Assembly (NCBI RefSeq): GCF_042652345.1
Contig: NZ_JBHSJJ010000012.1
Span: 1-64,000, forward strand
From: Negadavirga shengliensis
Lineage (GTDB): Bacteria > Bacteroidota > Bacteroidia > Cytophagales > Cyclobacteriaceae
DNA length: 64,000 bases
Direction of reading: 5' to 3'
Below, piece by piece: positions 42,272 through 50,763 of the stretch. The position numbers were made by a program, and so were the translations under genes. The stretch's first letter is position 1. Every line of letters begins with the position of its first letter. The notes under the pieces are model-generated. The model was given only the letters and a program-made list of their open reading frames with translations. It ran no database searches and was not told the DNA's origin.

Positions 42272-44404
42272 TTATGGATTTGCAGCAGTCGTTTTTTTGA
42301 TATCTGTACCCAGCCTTTGCAGGTAAGCGATGAGGGCTACGATTTCCGTGTCAGGTAATACCTCCACCCCGGAAGATTTTAGGCTGGCTACAATTTGCTC
42401 CGCCTGATACTGTAAATCATCCATAGCCACCTGATCATAGTCTTCAGGATAGGGAACACCCAGTTTCTTCATGGCACGGATTTTGGCCCCTACATTGCTA
42501 TGATCCATCATGTTGGTAGCCATCCAGGGATACGGAGGCATAAGGGAGCCTGGGGACATGGTACGGGGGTCCACCATGTGATGATAATGCCAGCTATCAG
42601 GATACTTTCCCCCTACCCTTTGAAGGTCCGGACCGGTCCGTTTGGAGCCCCACAAGAAAGGTCTGTCGTAAACAAACTCCCCGGCTTTGGAGTATTCCCC
42701 GTACCTTTCTGTCTCAGAACGGAAAGGCCGGATCATTTGGGAATGACATCCCACACAACCGTTGGAGATGTACAGGTCTCTGCCCTGAAGTTCGAGAGGT
42801 GTATAGGGTTCCACGCTGCTAATGGTAGGCACGTTGGATTTGACAAGGATCGTCGGAACAATCTCGATCACACCTCCGATGAGAATAGCCACTGTCGCCA
42901 AGATGGTAAAGAAAACAGGCTTGCGTTCCCATGCCCTGTGCCAGAATTCCCCAGAAGTACTTACCTGTTTGGCCAGTGTCGGGGCCTCGTCCAATTCCTC
43001 CTCCTGAAATGCTCCTTGTCCGGCGGTTTTCACCAGGTTATATACCATCAGGATGGCACCACTGAGATAAAGCAGCCCCCCAAATGCCCTGAGCATGTAC
43101 ATAGGAACAATCTGGATAACCGTTTCAAGGAAATTAGGGTAAGCCAAACGGCCTGCTTCGCTGAACTCTTTCCACATCAGGCTTTGGGTAAGGGCTGCCA
43201 CGTACATGGGAAGTGCATAAAATAGAATTCCAAGCGTCCCCAGCCAAAAATGGGTATTGGCCATTTTGACGGAGTATAACTTGGTTTTCCACATGCGCGG
43301 CCAAAGCCAATACAGCATGGAAAAGGTAAGAAAGCCGTTCCATCCCAATCCCCCAATGTGCACGTGTGCCACTATCCAATCCGTATAATGTGCGATGGCA
43401 TTTACATTTTTTAGCGACAACAAGGGACCTTCAAAGGTAGCCATCCCGTAAGCAGTGACCGCCACCACCATGAACTTCAATACCGGATCCATCCTCACTT
43501 TGTCCCATGCACCCCTGAGCGTAAGGAGGCCATTGACCATCCCGCCCCAGGAAGGCGCTATTAACATGACAGAGAAGGCCACGCCAAGCACCTGGGCCCA
43601 TTCAGGCAACGCCGTATATAACAAATGGTGAGGCCCGGCCCATATGTAAATGAAAATCAGTGACCAAAAGTGCACGATGGACAGCTTGTAGGAATAAACC
43701 GGCCTGTTGGCGGCTTTTGGGAGGTAATAATACATGAGGCCCAAAAACGGGGTGGTGAGGAAAAATGCCACGGCATTGTGTCCGTACCACCATTGCACCA
43801 AGGCATCCTGTACTCCTGCATAAGCAGAATAACTTTTGAAAAAGGAAACCGGCAATGCCAGTGAATTGAAGACATGCAGTACCGCTACCGTCACAAACGA
43901 GGCCAGGTAAAACCAAATGGCGACATACATGTGCTTCTCTCTCCTCTTCAGCAAAGTGCCGATCATATTGGCTCCGAAAGCCAACCAAACCACGGCTATG
44001 GCGATATCAATGGGCCACTCCAACTCCGCATATTCCTTGGAAGTAGTCAAACCCAATGGAAGGGTAATCACCGCTGATAAAATAATTACCTGCCATCCCC
44101 AGAAATGAAACCAGCCAAGGGATTTTTTCCACATAGGAGTTTTCAGCAAACGGGGCATGGAATAATATATTCCGGCAAATATAGCATTGCCAACGAAGGC
44201 AAAAATCACTGCATTCGTGTGCAAAGGCCTGATCCTTCCAAAGGTCGTATAAGGGTTACCTAAATTCGCCTCCGGCAGAAAGAGCTGTGTGGCAGCGATC
44301 ACGCCGATCAACATCCCGGCAAGCCCCCAGATAATCGTGGCAGCCCCGAAATATTTTACGATCTTATTGTCGTAACTGAACTGTTCCAGTGTTGTTCCTG
44401 ACAT
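42272..44404 (-). CDS. ccoN/ccoO: CcoNO fusion, cbb3 cytochrome oxidase catalytic and mono-haem subunits
   Basis: The 710-residue protein fuses CcoN (residues 1 to about 480) with CcoO (from about 500). CcoN has the haem-ligand histidines in LHTNAVIFAFVGN and DWIVAHVHIGGLGWNG, and copper-B/cross-link residues in WWYGHNAVAFFLTTP and WAGPHHLLYTALPEW. CcoO has a haem c motif, CVGCHSQMIRPF, near residue 550 and a methionine ligand in GSLMPPYPW. It reduces O2 to water at very low oxygen and pumps protons. The fusion of I and II is typical of Bacteroidota. Confidence 0.95.
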   Translation of the reverse strand: MSGTTLEQFSYDNKIVKYFGAATIIWGLAGMLIGVIAATQLFLPEANLGNPYTTFGRIRPLHTNAVIFAFVGNAIFAGIYYSMPRLLKTPMWKKSLGWFHFWGWQVIILSAVITLPLGLTTSKEYAELEWPIDIAIAVVWLAFGANMIGTLLKRREKHMYVAIWFYLASFVTVAVLHVFNSLALPVSFFKSYSAYAGVQDALVQWWYGHNAVAFFLTTPFLGLMYYYLPKAANRPVYSYKLSIVHFWSLIFIYIWAGPHHLLYTALPEWAQVLGVAFSVMLIAPSWGGMVNGLLTLRGAWDKVRMDPVLKFMVVAVTAYGMATFEGPLLSLKNVNAIAHYTDWIVAHVHIGGLGWNGFLTFSMLYWLWPRMWKTKLYSVKMANTHFWLGTLGILFYALPMYVAALTQSLMWKEFSEAGRLAYPNFLETVIQIVPMYMLRAFGGLLYLSGAILMVYNLVKTAGQGAFQEEELDEAPTLAKQVSTSGEFWHRAWERKPVFFTILATVAILIGGVIEIVPTILVKSNVPTISSVEPYTPLELQGRDLYISNGCVGCHSQMIRPFRSETERYGEYSKAGEFVYDRPFLWGSKRTGPDLQRVGGKYPDSWHYHHMVDPRTMSPGSLMPPYPWMATNMMDHSNVGAKIRAMKKLGVPYPEDYDQVAMDDLQYQAEQIVASLKSSGVEVLPDTEIVALIAYLQRLGTDIKKTTAANP

Positions 44405-44415
44405 GTTACTATGAT

Positions 44416-44586
44416 TTATGGATTGTTTTTTTTGGTTTTCTTTTTTACTTTTTCATCAAAGAGCATCCGGATCGATGGGGTGCAGTTGTCGTCAAATTGC
44501 CCATCTCTCATCGCCCGGAAAAAGAGCCACATAAAGCCAGAGGCCATTGCCAAGCTTATTCCGATCAATATGAATATCACTTCCAT
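44416..44586 (-). CDS. ccoS: CcoS, cbb3 oxidase assembly protein
   Basis: A 56-residue gene reads MEVIFILIGISLAMASGF and continues MWLFFRAMRDGQFDD. It has one membrane helix, and the charged FRAMRDGQFDD segment is the signature of CcoS. The family is needed for cofactor insertion into CcoN. It lies 2 bp downstream of the ccoI stop and 11 bp upstream of ccoNO, so it is inside the operon. The ATG at 44584-44586 is clear. Confidence 0.9.
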   Translation of the reverse strand: MEVIFILIGISLAMASGFMWLFFRAMRDGQFDDNCTPSIRMLFDEKVKKKTKKNNP

Positions 44587-44588
44587 CT

Positions 44589-47027
44589 TCAAAACACTTT
44601 ACTTTTTAATCCATTTTTATAGGCTTTGTAATTGGTCACCAACGTGGTAAACAATATGACAGAGATGCTGCTGGCGGGCATGAGAACAGCGCAAAAAAGC
44701 GGACTTACCAAACCCTGTACGGCAAAATAGACGCCTACGAGATTATAGGTAAAGCTGAGGCCGAAACTGGCTTTAATGATGTTTCGGCTGGTTTTTGCAA
44801 AGCGCAGAAAAGCCGGGAGTTTATGAATAGCCGAGGCATCCATGATCCCGTCGCTGGCAGGAGAGAAGTGCGATACATTATCAGTGAGCGCTATTCCAAC
44901 TTCACTTTCCCTTAGAGCTCCTGCATCATTCAAGCCATCTCCTATCATAAGCGGCTTGGCTCCCCACTTACGCATTTCCCGAATATACTGAAGCTTGTCA
45001 ACCGGTCCCTGGTGAAATCTCATACGGATTCCTGGTCCGAATACCCTTTTCAGGCTCTCCCTTTCATGATCATGATCTCCCGATAGAATATGGATCTGGT
45101 GATCCTCTTTAATGCTGGCCACTATCCTTTCAATCCCCTTCCTAAGACCGCTTTCTATGATAAAATACCCCAATAATATTCCCTCAACGGTAAAATAAAC
45201 CAGGTTGCCATTGGCAGGAGTAGGTACAGGAATCACGCCGGTAAATTCAGCAGAGCCAAGGCAAAACTGCTGGTCCTTGTAGATAGCCAGCAATCCCTTG
45301 CCGGAAAATTCCTGTATTTCCGTAAGTCTAACGGCCTTTACCCCTTCCAGCCATCTGTTGATCCGGTTACTTAAAGGGTGGACGGAATGGGAAACGATAC
45401 CTTTGAGTATGGATTGACTTTCCGCAGAAAGTTCCACCCCCGCATAATTTATAGACGCCTCAGATGGATCGGTAAGGGTGCCGGTCTTGTCAAAAACAAC
45501 GGTATCCAATTTTGCCATTTTTTCGATGACATGGGCGTTTTTCAGGTATAATTTCCCATGCCCAAACACACGCTGCGTATTGCCCAGTGTGAAGGGCGTG
45601 GACATGGCCAAAGCACAGGGGCAGGTGATGATGAGCACCGCTGTAAAGGCCTTTATCCCCATGGAAAAATCACTGAAACTCCAGAAGACCAATGCCGAAA
45701 CGGCAATCAACAATACCGTCAAGGTAAATTTGCCACTGATCTGCGTGGCAAGAGAAGCCAATGAGCCTGATTCCTCTTTTTTATCAAAGGCATCATTGTT
45801 CCACAAATCGGTCAAATAGCCCTGAGAAGGCAATTTCTGGACAACCAAGACAACCGGTCTTCCTTTCTGTCTGCCTCCGGCAAATATCAGTTCTCCCTTT
45901 TTTTTCACCACAGGCACTTCCTCTCCCGTGACAAAACTATAATCTATATGGGCATCCCCTTCCACCAAAATACTGTCCGCAGGGATAAGCTCCTCATTCC
46001 TCACTACGATCACATCCCCAACCTTAAGTTTGATCAGGGCGACGACCTCTTCATCATCATTCACTATTTTCGTGACTGCTATAGGAAAATAGGATTTATA
46101 ATCCCTGTCAAAAGAAAGCGCGTCATAGGTTTTTTGTTGGAAAAGCTTGCCTATCAGCAAAAAAAACAGCAGTCCACCCAAGGTATCCATATAACCTTCC
46201 TGGCCCAGGATAAAAATCTCATATAAACTGTAGGTGAAGAGCGTGACGATTCCCAGGGCAATGGGCACGTCCATATTGACAGCCCTTTGTCTTAAGGAAA
46301 ACCATGCGGATTTGTAATAATCCGTAGCGGCATAAAAAAAAACCGGCAAAGCCAATATCACATTGAGGTAATTGAACAGGCGTTTAAACCCATCCCCCAT
46401 TAATTCTGCCTCCGAAAAATATTCCGGCAAGCTGAAAAACATCATATTGCCGAAACAAAATCCCGCCACTGCTAATTTATAAATCAGTTGGCGGTCGGCC
46501 CTCGCAGCCGGTCTGTGGTCAACATCCGCCAGGTTGATCTCGGGTTCGTAGCCGATTTTGGAAAGCAATAAGACCACCTCCTTCAGGGATATCCGATCCC
46601 GTTGGAATTTGACCTGAACTTTTTTCTTTATAAAATCCACTCTCGCCGCCACAATACCCTCGTGAAGCTTGTTGAGGTTCTCCAGCAGCCAAATACAGGA
46701 AGCACAATGGATCAAAGGGATATGAAAGGTTATATGTATCTCATCCTCATCCCGGTAATCTACCAGTTTTCCCTCTACATCCCTGTCATCAAGATAGTCG
46801 AACCGATTGCTTCTGTCAGAAGCATTTTTTCTGTTGGTACCTGGAGCATCCGCTATATCATAATAATTGCACAGGTCATTTTCCTGTAAAACCTCGTATA
46901 CCAGCCGGCAACCTGAACAGCAAAATTTTTTCCCGTTAAAATGAAGGAATTCATCCCGGCAGGGTTCTCCACAGTGATAGCAGGTAGCCGTTTCCTTATC
47001 TGTCGCTATTTTATTGATCCTTGACAT
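44589..47027 (-). CDS. ccoI: CcoI/FixI copper-transporting P-type ATPase
   Basis: This is an 812-residue P1B-type ATPase. Its N-terminus has a cysteine-rich metal site (CYHCGEPC and CCSGCRLVYEVL) and a heavy-metal domain with HCASCIW. The membrane CPC motif TCPCALAMSTPF is near residue 469, the phosphorylated aspartate in DKTGTLTDPSEA near 511, and GDGLNDAGALRESEVGIAL follows. It exports Cu+ towards the oxidase for cbb3 assembly. It is the first gene of the cco operon, and an FNR-type palindrome lies 38 bp upstream of its ATG. Confidence 0.95.
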   Translation of the reverse strand: MSRINKIATDKETATCYHCGEPCRDEFLHFNGKKFCCSGCRLVYEVLQENDLCNYYDIADAPGTNRKNASDRSNRFDYLDDRDVEGKLVDYRDEDEIHITFHIPLIHCASCIWLLENLNKLHEGIVAARVDFIKKKVQVKFQRDRISLKEVVLLLSKIGYEPEINLADVDHRPAARADRQLIYKLAVAGFCFGNMMFFSLPEYFSEAELMGDGFKRLFNYLNVILALPVFFYAATDYYKSAWFSLRQRAVNMDVPIALGIVTLFTYSLYEIFILGQEGYMDTLGGLLFFLLIGKLFQQKTYDALSFDRDYKSYFPIAVTKIVNDDEEVVALIKLKVGDVIVVRNEELIPADSILVEGDAHIDYSFVTGEEVPVVKKKGELIFAGGRQKGRPVVLVVQKLPSQGYLTDLWNNDAFDKKEESGSLASLATQISGKFTLTVLLIAVSALVFWSFSDFSMGIKAFTAVLIITCPCALAMSTPFTLGNTQRVFGHGKLYLKNAHVIEKMAKLDTVVFDKTGTLTDPSEASINYAGVELSAESQSILKGIVSHSVHPLSNRINRWLEGVKAVRLTEIQEFSGKGLLAIYKDQQFCLGSAEFTGVIPVPTPANGNLVYFTVEGILLGYFIIESGLRKGIERIVASIKEDHQIHILSGDHDHERESLKRVFGPGIRMRFHQGPVDKLQYIREMRKWGAKPLMIGDGLNDAGALRESEVGIALTDNVSHFSPASDGIMDASAIHKLPAFLRFAKTSRNIIKASFGLSFTYNLVGVYFAVQGLVSPLFCAVLMPASSISVILFTTLVTNYKAYKNGLKSKVF

Positions 47028-47064
47028 TTGGCAAGCAAGTTAGTCCCGTGAAACAGCTAAAAAC

Positions 47065-47078
47065 ATGACGAAAGTCAG
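47065..47078. promoter_or_regulatory. FNR-type box upstream of ccoI
   Basis: ATGACGAAAGTCAG contains ATGA-N6-TCAG, equal to TGAC-N4-GTCA, the same type as the sites at 47803-47816 and 59794-59807. Its centre is about 44 bp from the ccoI start codon. A class II position (-41.5) would place the transcript start very near the ATG. Confidence 0.6.
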
Positions 47079-47091
47079 TAAATAATATGAT

Positions 47092-47733
47092 TTAAATCGA
47101 CAAATAGAAAGAGAGCCTGTCATACCACATACCTCCTTTATAAAAATGAAAAAGTACTTTGGCGAGGTCTGCCTGGTTATTTTTGGTGGTGACCAGCAAG
47201 GTACACCGGTGTTTTACGGCGTATGACCAAAAATCCCCGATCCGGTTAAAATTGAACTTGATAAAAGAGGTCTCCGCCGTGTGCGTATTGACCAACTGGA
47301 TGATCTCCTGCTCTTCTTTCAATTTGGATTTGGGAATAAATGAGGGGGAAATGATGGTGGCTTTGCTTTGGGTGATATTATCGGCAAAAAGCATAAGAAA
47401 ATTCCTGATCAGATTGGCGGATGCAGGGGTACCGTCATAATGGAACAAAAGACTCTCAAAAGAAAGCTCACAGTCGTATAACAAAACAGGCACCCGGCAG
47501 GGAAAATTTTCTAATGCTTTAGGCTTTTCCAGTCCATGTAGCCAATCCAAAACTTTTGGCAAATGGGCGGTGTACAAGGTCGGAATATTCTGGCCATAAT
47601 GCCTATGCATTTTTGCTTTGCCGTTTTTGTCGATGATGTATCCAAATCCTTCCGGTAGTTTCTCACAAAAATGCGTGGTGATGATTTCTTCCGGAAAAGC
47701 GAAGCTTGCAGTATTTTCCAACTTCTCTTGCAT
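47092..47733 (-). CDS. Universal-stress-like protein, FNR-box controlled
   Basis: The protein has 213 residues from ATG 47733 (MQEKLENTAS); the frame extends up to ATG 47787. The later start is preferred because the palindrome at 47803-47816 would otherwise sit too close upstream. The C-terminal half resembles a universal stress protein fold: LLFHYDGTPASANLIRNFLM as the first helix region, KATIISPSF, then HRCTLLVTTKNN. The N-terminal half is unassigned. Usp proteins are often induced at low oxygen. The Usp call is a weak structural impression, not a confident match. It lies upstream of ccoI on the same strand with a 64-bp gap. Confidence 0.5.
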   Translation of the reverse strand: MQEKLENTASFAFPEEIITTHFCEKLPEGFGYIIDKNGKAKMHRHYGQNIPTLYTAHLPKVLDWLHGLEKPKALENFPCRVPVLLYDCELSFESLLFHYDGTPASANLIRNFLMLFADNITQSKATIISPSFIPKSKLKEEQEIIQLVNTHTAETSFIKFNFNRIGDFWSYAVKHRCTLLVTTKNNQADLAKVLFHFYKGGMWYDRLSFYLSI

Positions 47734-47802
47734 TGGTTTAACTTTTTTTACAAAGCTAATGCAAGGGTTCTTCTCCCAAATTGACATTCAGAAGGTCCAA
47801 AC

Positions 47803-47816
47803 ATGATTTAAGTCAT
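47803..47816. promoter_or_regulatory. FNR-type box upstream of the Usp-like gene
   Basis: ATGATTTAAGTCAT has the ATGA-N6-TCAT form and lies within the palindrome CATGATTTAAGTCATG with one mismatch. Its centre is at 47809.5; a -41.5 site would give a start near 47768, 35 bp before ATG 47733. Confidence 0.6.
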
Positions 47817-47952
47817 GTTTTAAATCAAAACAAAGCCTTTATGGAAATCTATTGGGAAGATAACCCGTTGTCCCATTGAGGGTTTGCAAAAAAATAAAAG
47901 TAAAAAAACCTACAGTAGAAAGAACATATGTCTTGAATCTCAAAATGACTTT

Positions 47953-48573
47953 TTAAGATTTCAATATGTTCTTTTTTACCCAATCCACCTCTTCCCTTCT
48001 TATAGTATGCAGCGTATCCTCAAAAATCATGGTCTTTACATCCGCCCCCATATCTTCCAATAAAGCTGCCGATGCTTTGATTCTGGCAAGAGGAACGTGG
48101 ACATCCCTATGACTTGCTCCTATAAAAACGGGGGTATTATCAAATTCGCCTTTATATTTACTTTCTTTCAAATCTTCACCGATCAACCCGCCAGTGAATG
48201 CGACTACCCCTCCATATCTCCGGGCATGCCTTGCCACATAGTCCAAACACAAACACGCACCCTGTGAAAATCCTACAAAATAAATACGCTCACTTTCTTT
48301 TCCCGCCTCCATCACACCATGGACGATTCTGTCTATAGTGGCAAGCGAACGGCTCAAATAAGGTTCATTCTCTTTTTCCGGAGCCATAAAACTGTAAGGG
48401 TACCAAGTGTGATCGGGGGCTTGGGGCGCCAATAGGGCATACTCCTCAAGACCAAGGACTTCTTTTAGGGTTAAAATACTATGTGCGTCGGCACCTCTAC
48501 CATGAAGCATGATAACCGCCCTCTCCGCATATTCCATGTTTTGTCCCGCCAATGTGACTTCCTCCATAATCAA
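47953..48573 (-). CDS. Alpha/beta-hydrolase, MhqD-like carboxylesterase
   Basis: The 206-residue serine hydrolase has the oxyanion-hole segment AVIMLHGRGADAHS, the nucleophile motif VGFSQGACLCLD, an aspartate region HRDVHVP, and the catalytic histidine in DTLHTIRRE. It belongs to the phospholipase/carboxylesterase group. In Bacillus the partner MhqD is co-transcribed with MhqO in quinone detoxification. Here it overlaps the end of the MhqO-like gene by 4 bp. The substrate is unknown. Confidence 0.85.
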   Translation of the reverse strand: MIMEEVTLAGQNMEYAERAVIMLHGRGADAHSILTLKEVLGLEEYALLAPQAPDHTWYPYSFMAPEKENEPYLSRSLATIDRIVHGVMEAGKESERIYFVGFSQGACLCLDYVARHARRYGGVVAFTGGLIGEDLKESKYKGEFDNTPVFIGASHRDVHVPLARIKASAALLEDMGADVKTMIFEDTLHTIRREEVDWVKKNILKS

Positions 48574-49517
48574 CCTATTTTATAATTCAATTTTACCTCC
48601 GGCAGTTGCCTTTCGATGAGGTCCTTTTGGGGCAGAGCCCAGTCCGGCAACTTCAGCTTTTCACCCAGATGAGCCACCTCCTCATCAATGGCAAAACCCG
48701 GGCCGTCGGTAGCCACCTCAAAGAGTATGCCGCCCGGCTCCCTGAAATATATTGACTTAAAGTAATTGCGGTCCTTCACAGAAGTAACCTGCTGTCCATA
48801 ATCCAACAACTTATGCTGCATTTCTGACTGTGTATCGGTATTGTCCGTTCTAAAAGCGATATGGTGTACCGTTCCGGCACTCTGAATGGACCTGCCCTCG
48901 GGATCATTGAGAACGATGTCCAGGATTTCTCCTGGCTGTTCATCCACCACATATCTAAACCGGCCGTTGTCTTCTGCAAGCAAACGGTAATCCAACACAT
49001 TGGTCAGCAATTCCGCGGTCAAGTCTTTGGCCCGCAGATTCAAAGTAGCCCCATAAAAGCCTTTAATGGCAAACCCGGCGGGAATACTTTCAGGCGCCCA
49101 GCCTTTCCGGCTGTCTGTTTCATTGGCCACCAGTTCTATTCCCAAACCATCGTGGTCTTCAAAACGAATCAACCGGTCGCCAAACCTTTCCAGTGTATCA
49201 GAAATGCTGATGCCAAAACCTTTCAGCCTCTCCCTCCAATAAGGCAGCGCATCCTTGGCGACTGAAAATGCCGTATAGGTCATTTCTCCTACACCTTTTC
49301 TTCCCCTCTTCGCCCCGTCAAAAGGAAAAAAAGTCAGGACGGTACCGGGAGAACCCACTTCGTCACCAAAATAAAAATGGTAAACGTTGGGTGCGTCAAA
49401 ATTGATGGTCTTCTTCACCAGACGCAGACCCAAAACCTGTGTGTAAAAGTCCACGTTCCTCTGAGGATTGCTTGCAATGGCCGTGATATGATGAATGCCT
49501 CTGATTAACTTTTCCAT
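48570..49517 (-). CDS. Ring-cleaving dioxygenase, MhqO/MhqA-like (VOC family)
   Basis: The 315-residue protein has two vicinal-oxygen-chelate modules. It starts MEKLIRGIHHITAIASNPQRNVDFY, with metal histidine in GIHHITAI. The second module has GTVHHIAFRTDN and the glutamate in REPGGILFEVATDGPGF. This matches hydroquinone-type ring-cleavage dioxygenases (MhqO/MhqA). It probably opens an aromatic ring or removes a catechol or quinone. It is followed by the MhqD-like hydrolase with a 4-bp overlap. A MarR regulator and a YceI gene lie upstream. Confidence 0.88.
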   Translation of the reverse strand: MEKLIRGIHHITAIASNPQRNVDFYTQVLGLRLVKKTINFDAPNVYHFYFGDEVGSPGTVLTFFPFDGAKRGRKGVGEMTYTAFSVAKDALPYWRERLKGFGISISDTLERFGDRLIRFEDHDGLGIELVANETDSRKGWAPESIPAGFAIKGFYGATLNLRAKDLTAELLTNVLDYRLLAEDNGRFRYVVDEQPGEILDIVLNDPEGRSIQSAGTVHHIAFRTDNTDTQSEMQHKLLDYGQQVTSVKDRNYFKSIYFREPGGILFEVATDGPGFAIDEEVAHLGEKLKLPDWALPQKDLIERQLPEVKLNYKIG

Positions 49518-49597
49518 GAGTGTCGATGTTTAAACAGCAGAACCGGGCCCGAACCGGAATATCCGGAGCCTGGTCCTGCCTGAAAGTAAACAATTAT

Positions 49598-50125
49598 TTA
49601 CTGTTTTACCAATTGCACGCTGGCCAATAGCCTGACCTCGTCACCTACGACCACACTTCCTGCCTCTGTGACAGCAGACCAGGTAAGTCCAAACGCTTTT
49701 CTGCTGATTTTTCCCTGTAGGTCAAATCCCGCCTTAACCTGTCCATAACCGTCTTCGGCCACACCACCCCACTCAGCTTCAAGTTCCACAGGCTTGGTAA
49801 TGTCCTTGATGGTCAAGTCTCCCAAAACTTTGTATCCTGAACCGTTTTTTGTAAGCCTGGCATTGGAAAGTCTCAGGTGGGGATGTTTCTCCGCATCAAA
49901 GAAATCAGCTGATTTCAAATGGGCATCCCTGTCGCTTTGGTTGGTATCAATGCTGCTCACCTCTGCTTTAAAGTCTATTTTGGCATCGGAAAAATCATCC
50001 GATCCGACTTCAGCCACGCCTTCAAATTCCCTGAAATAGCCGGTTACGGTGGAAATCACCAGGTGTTTCACTTTGAACGAAACCTCTGAATGGGTGGGGT
50101 CAATAATCCATTTCGTAGTACTCAT
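49598..50125 (-). CDS. YceI-family protein
   Basis: The 175-residue protein is a YceI-type lipocalin fold, from MSTTKWIIDPTHSEVSFKVKHLVISTVTGYFREFEG to VGDEVRLLASVQL. The family binds isoprenoid lipids or quinones. No signal peptide is present, so it is cytosolic, unlike E. coli YceI. It lies 80 bp upstream of the MhqO-like gene. The MarR-linked motif lies 58 bp upstream of its start, suggesting quinone-stress control. Confidence 0.9.
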   Translation of the reverse strand: MSTTKWIIDPTHSEVSFKVKHLVISTVTGYFREFEGVAEVGSDDFSDAKIDFKAEVSSIDTNQSDRDAHLKSADFFDAEKHPHLRLSNARLTKNGSGYKVLGDLTIKDITKPVELEAEWGGVAEDGYGQVKAGFDLQGKISRKAFGLTWSAVTEAGSVVVGDEVRLLASVQLVKQ

Positions 50126-50182
50126 AATTGTTGAATTTAATTTGTTATTTAAATCAGTTTGAAATTTATTACTGTTAAAACA

Positions 50183-50198
50183 TTAATTGTCTATACAT
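50183..50198 (+). promoter_or_regulatory. Candidate MarR operator before yceI
   Basis: TTAATTGTCTATACAT lies in the yceI promoter region. It matches TTAATTGTATATACAT (minus strand, 50688-50703, upstream of the marR gene) at 15 of 16 positions. Two near-identical AT-rich motifs before the two promoters of the locus are best explained as MarR binding sites. Confidence 0.55.
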
Positions 50199-50216
50199 AT
50201 ATTTAGGTAAAATTTT

Positions 50217-50678
50217 TTAGCCCCTCAATTTATCCAACAGGTCATTAAGGAGCTCCACTTCTTTTTCATTAAGATGGATGACTGATCTATTGAACTCATT
50301 CACACTGTCTTCTAACGCTTCCAATAATTTAAGCCCTTTTTCCGTGATCGTTACGTCAACCTGTCTTCGATCAGCGGGGCACTCCCTTCTTTCGACCAGA
50401 TGCTTTATTTTCAGTTTTTCCACCAACCTTGAGGCATTGCTCATTTTGTTGAGCATCCTGTCCTGTATGGAAGACACTGTAGTGGGAACCGGATGCTGTC
50501 CCCGCAATATTCTTAATACATTGTACTGTTCCGGAGAAAGATCATTAGGCTTGAAGATCCTGCTTTGACGGGTGACGATATAACTATGGGTATACAATAG
50601 ATTCACTACCGCTTTGTTATAATTGTCTTTAAACGTCTTCTGCTTGATCGCTTCCTCAATTTTCATGATCACTGTCAA
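50217..50678 (-). CDS. MarR-family transcriptional regulator
   Basis: The 153-residue regulator has the MarR winged-helix core: LSPEQYNVLRILRGQHPVP, VSSIQDRMLNKMSNASRLVEKLKIKHLVERRECPADRRQVDVTITEKG, and a C-terminal dimer helix. The DR in CPADRRQVDV is the conserved wing residue pair. By position it controls the YceI/MhqO/MhqD genes on the same strand, like MhqR in Bacillus. A single N-terminal-region cysteine is not present, so sensing would be direct ligand binding. MKIEEA at 50666 is an alternative start. Confidence 0.9.
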   Translation of the reverse strand: MTVIMKIEEAIKQKTFKDNYNKAVVNLLYTHSYIVTRQSRIFKPNDLSPEQYNVLRILRGQHPVPTTVSSIQDRMLNKMSNASRLVEKLKIKHLVERRECPADRRQVDVTITEKGLKLLEALEDSVNEFNRSVIHLNEKEVELLNDLLDKLRG

Positions 50679-50687
50679 ATGTATTTA

Positions 50688-50703
50688 ATGTATATACAAT
50701 TAA
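50688..50703 (-). promoter_or_regulatory. Candidate MarR operator before its own gene
   Basis: The minus strand reads TTAATTGTATATACAT, the counterpart of the site at 50183-50198. It is 10 bp upstream of the marR start codon, as expected for autorepression. Confidence 0.55.
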
Positions 50704-50763
50704 TTGATCGAAAAAGTTTTCATATTTGGAATTTTTTTTCATTTTTTTTTTCATGCGCGGTGA

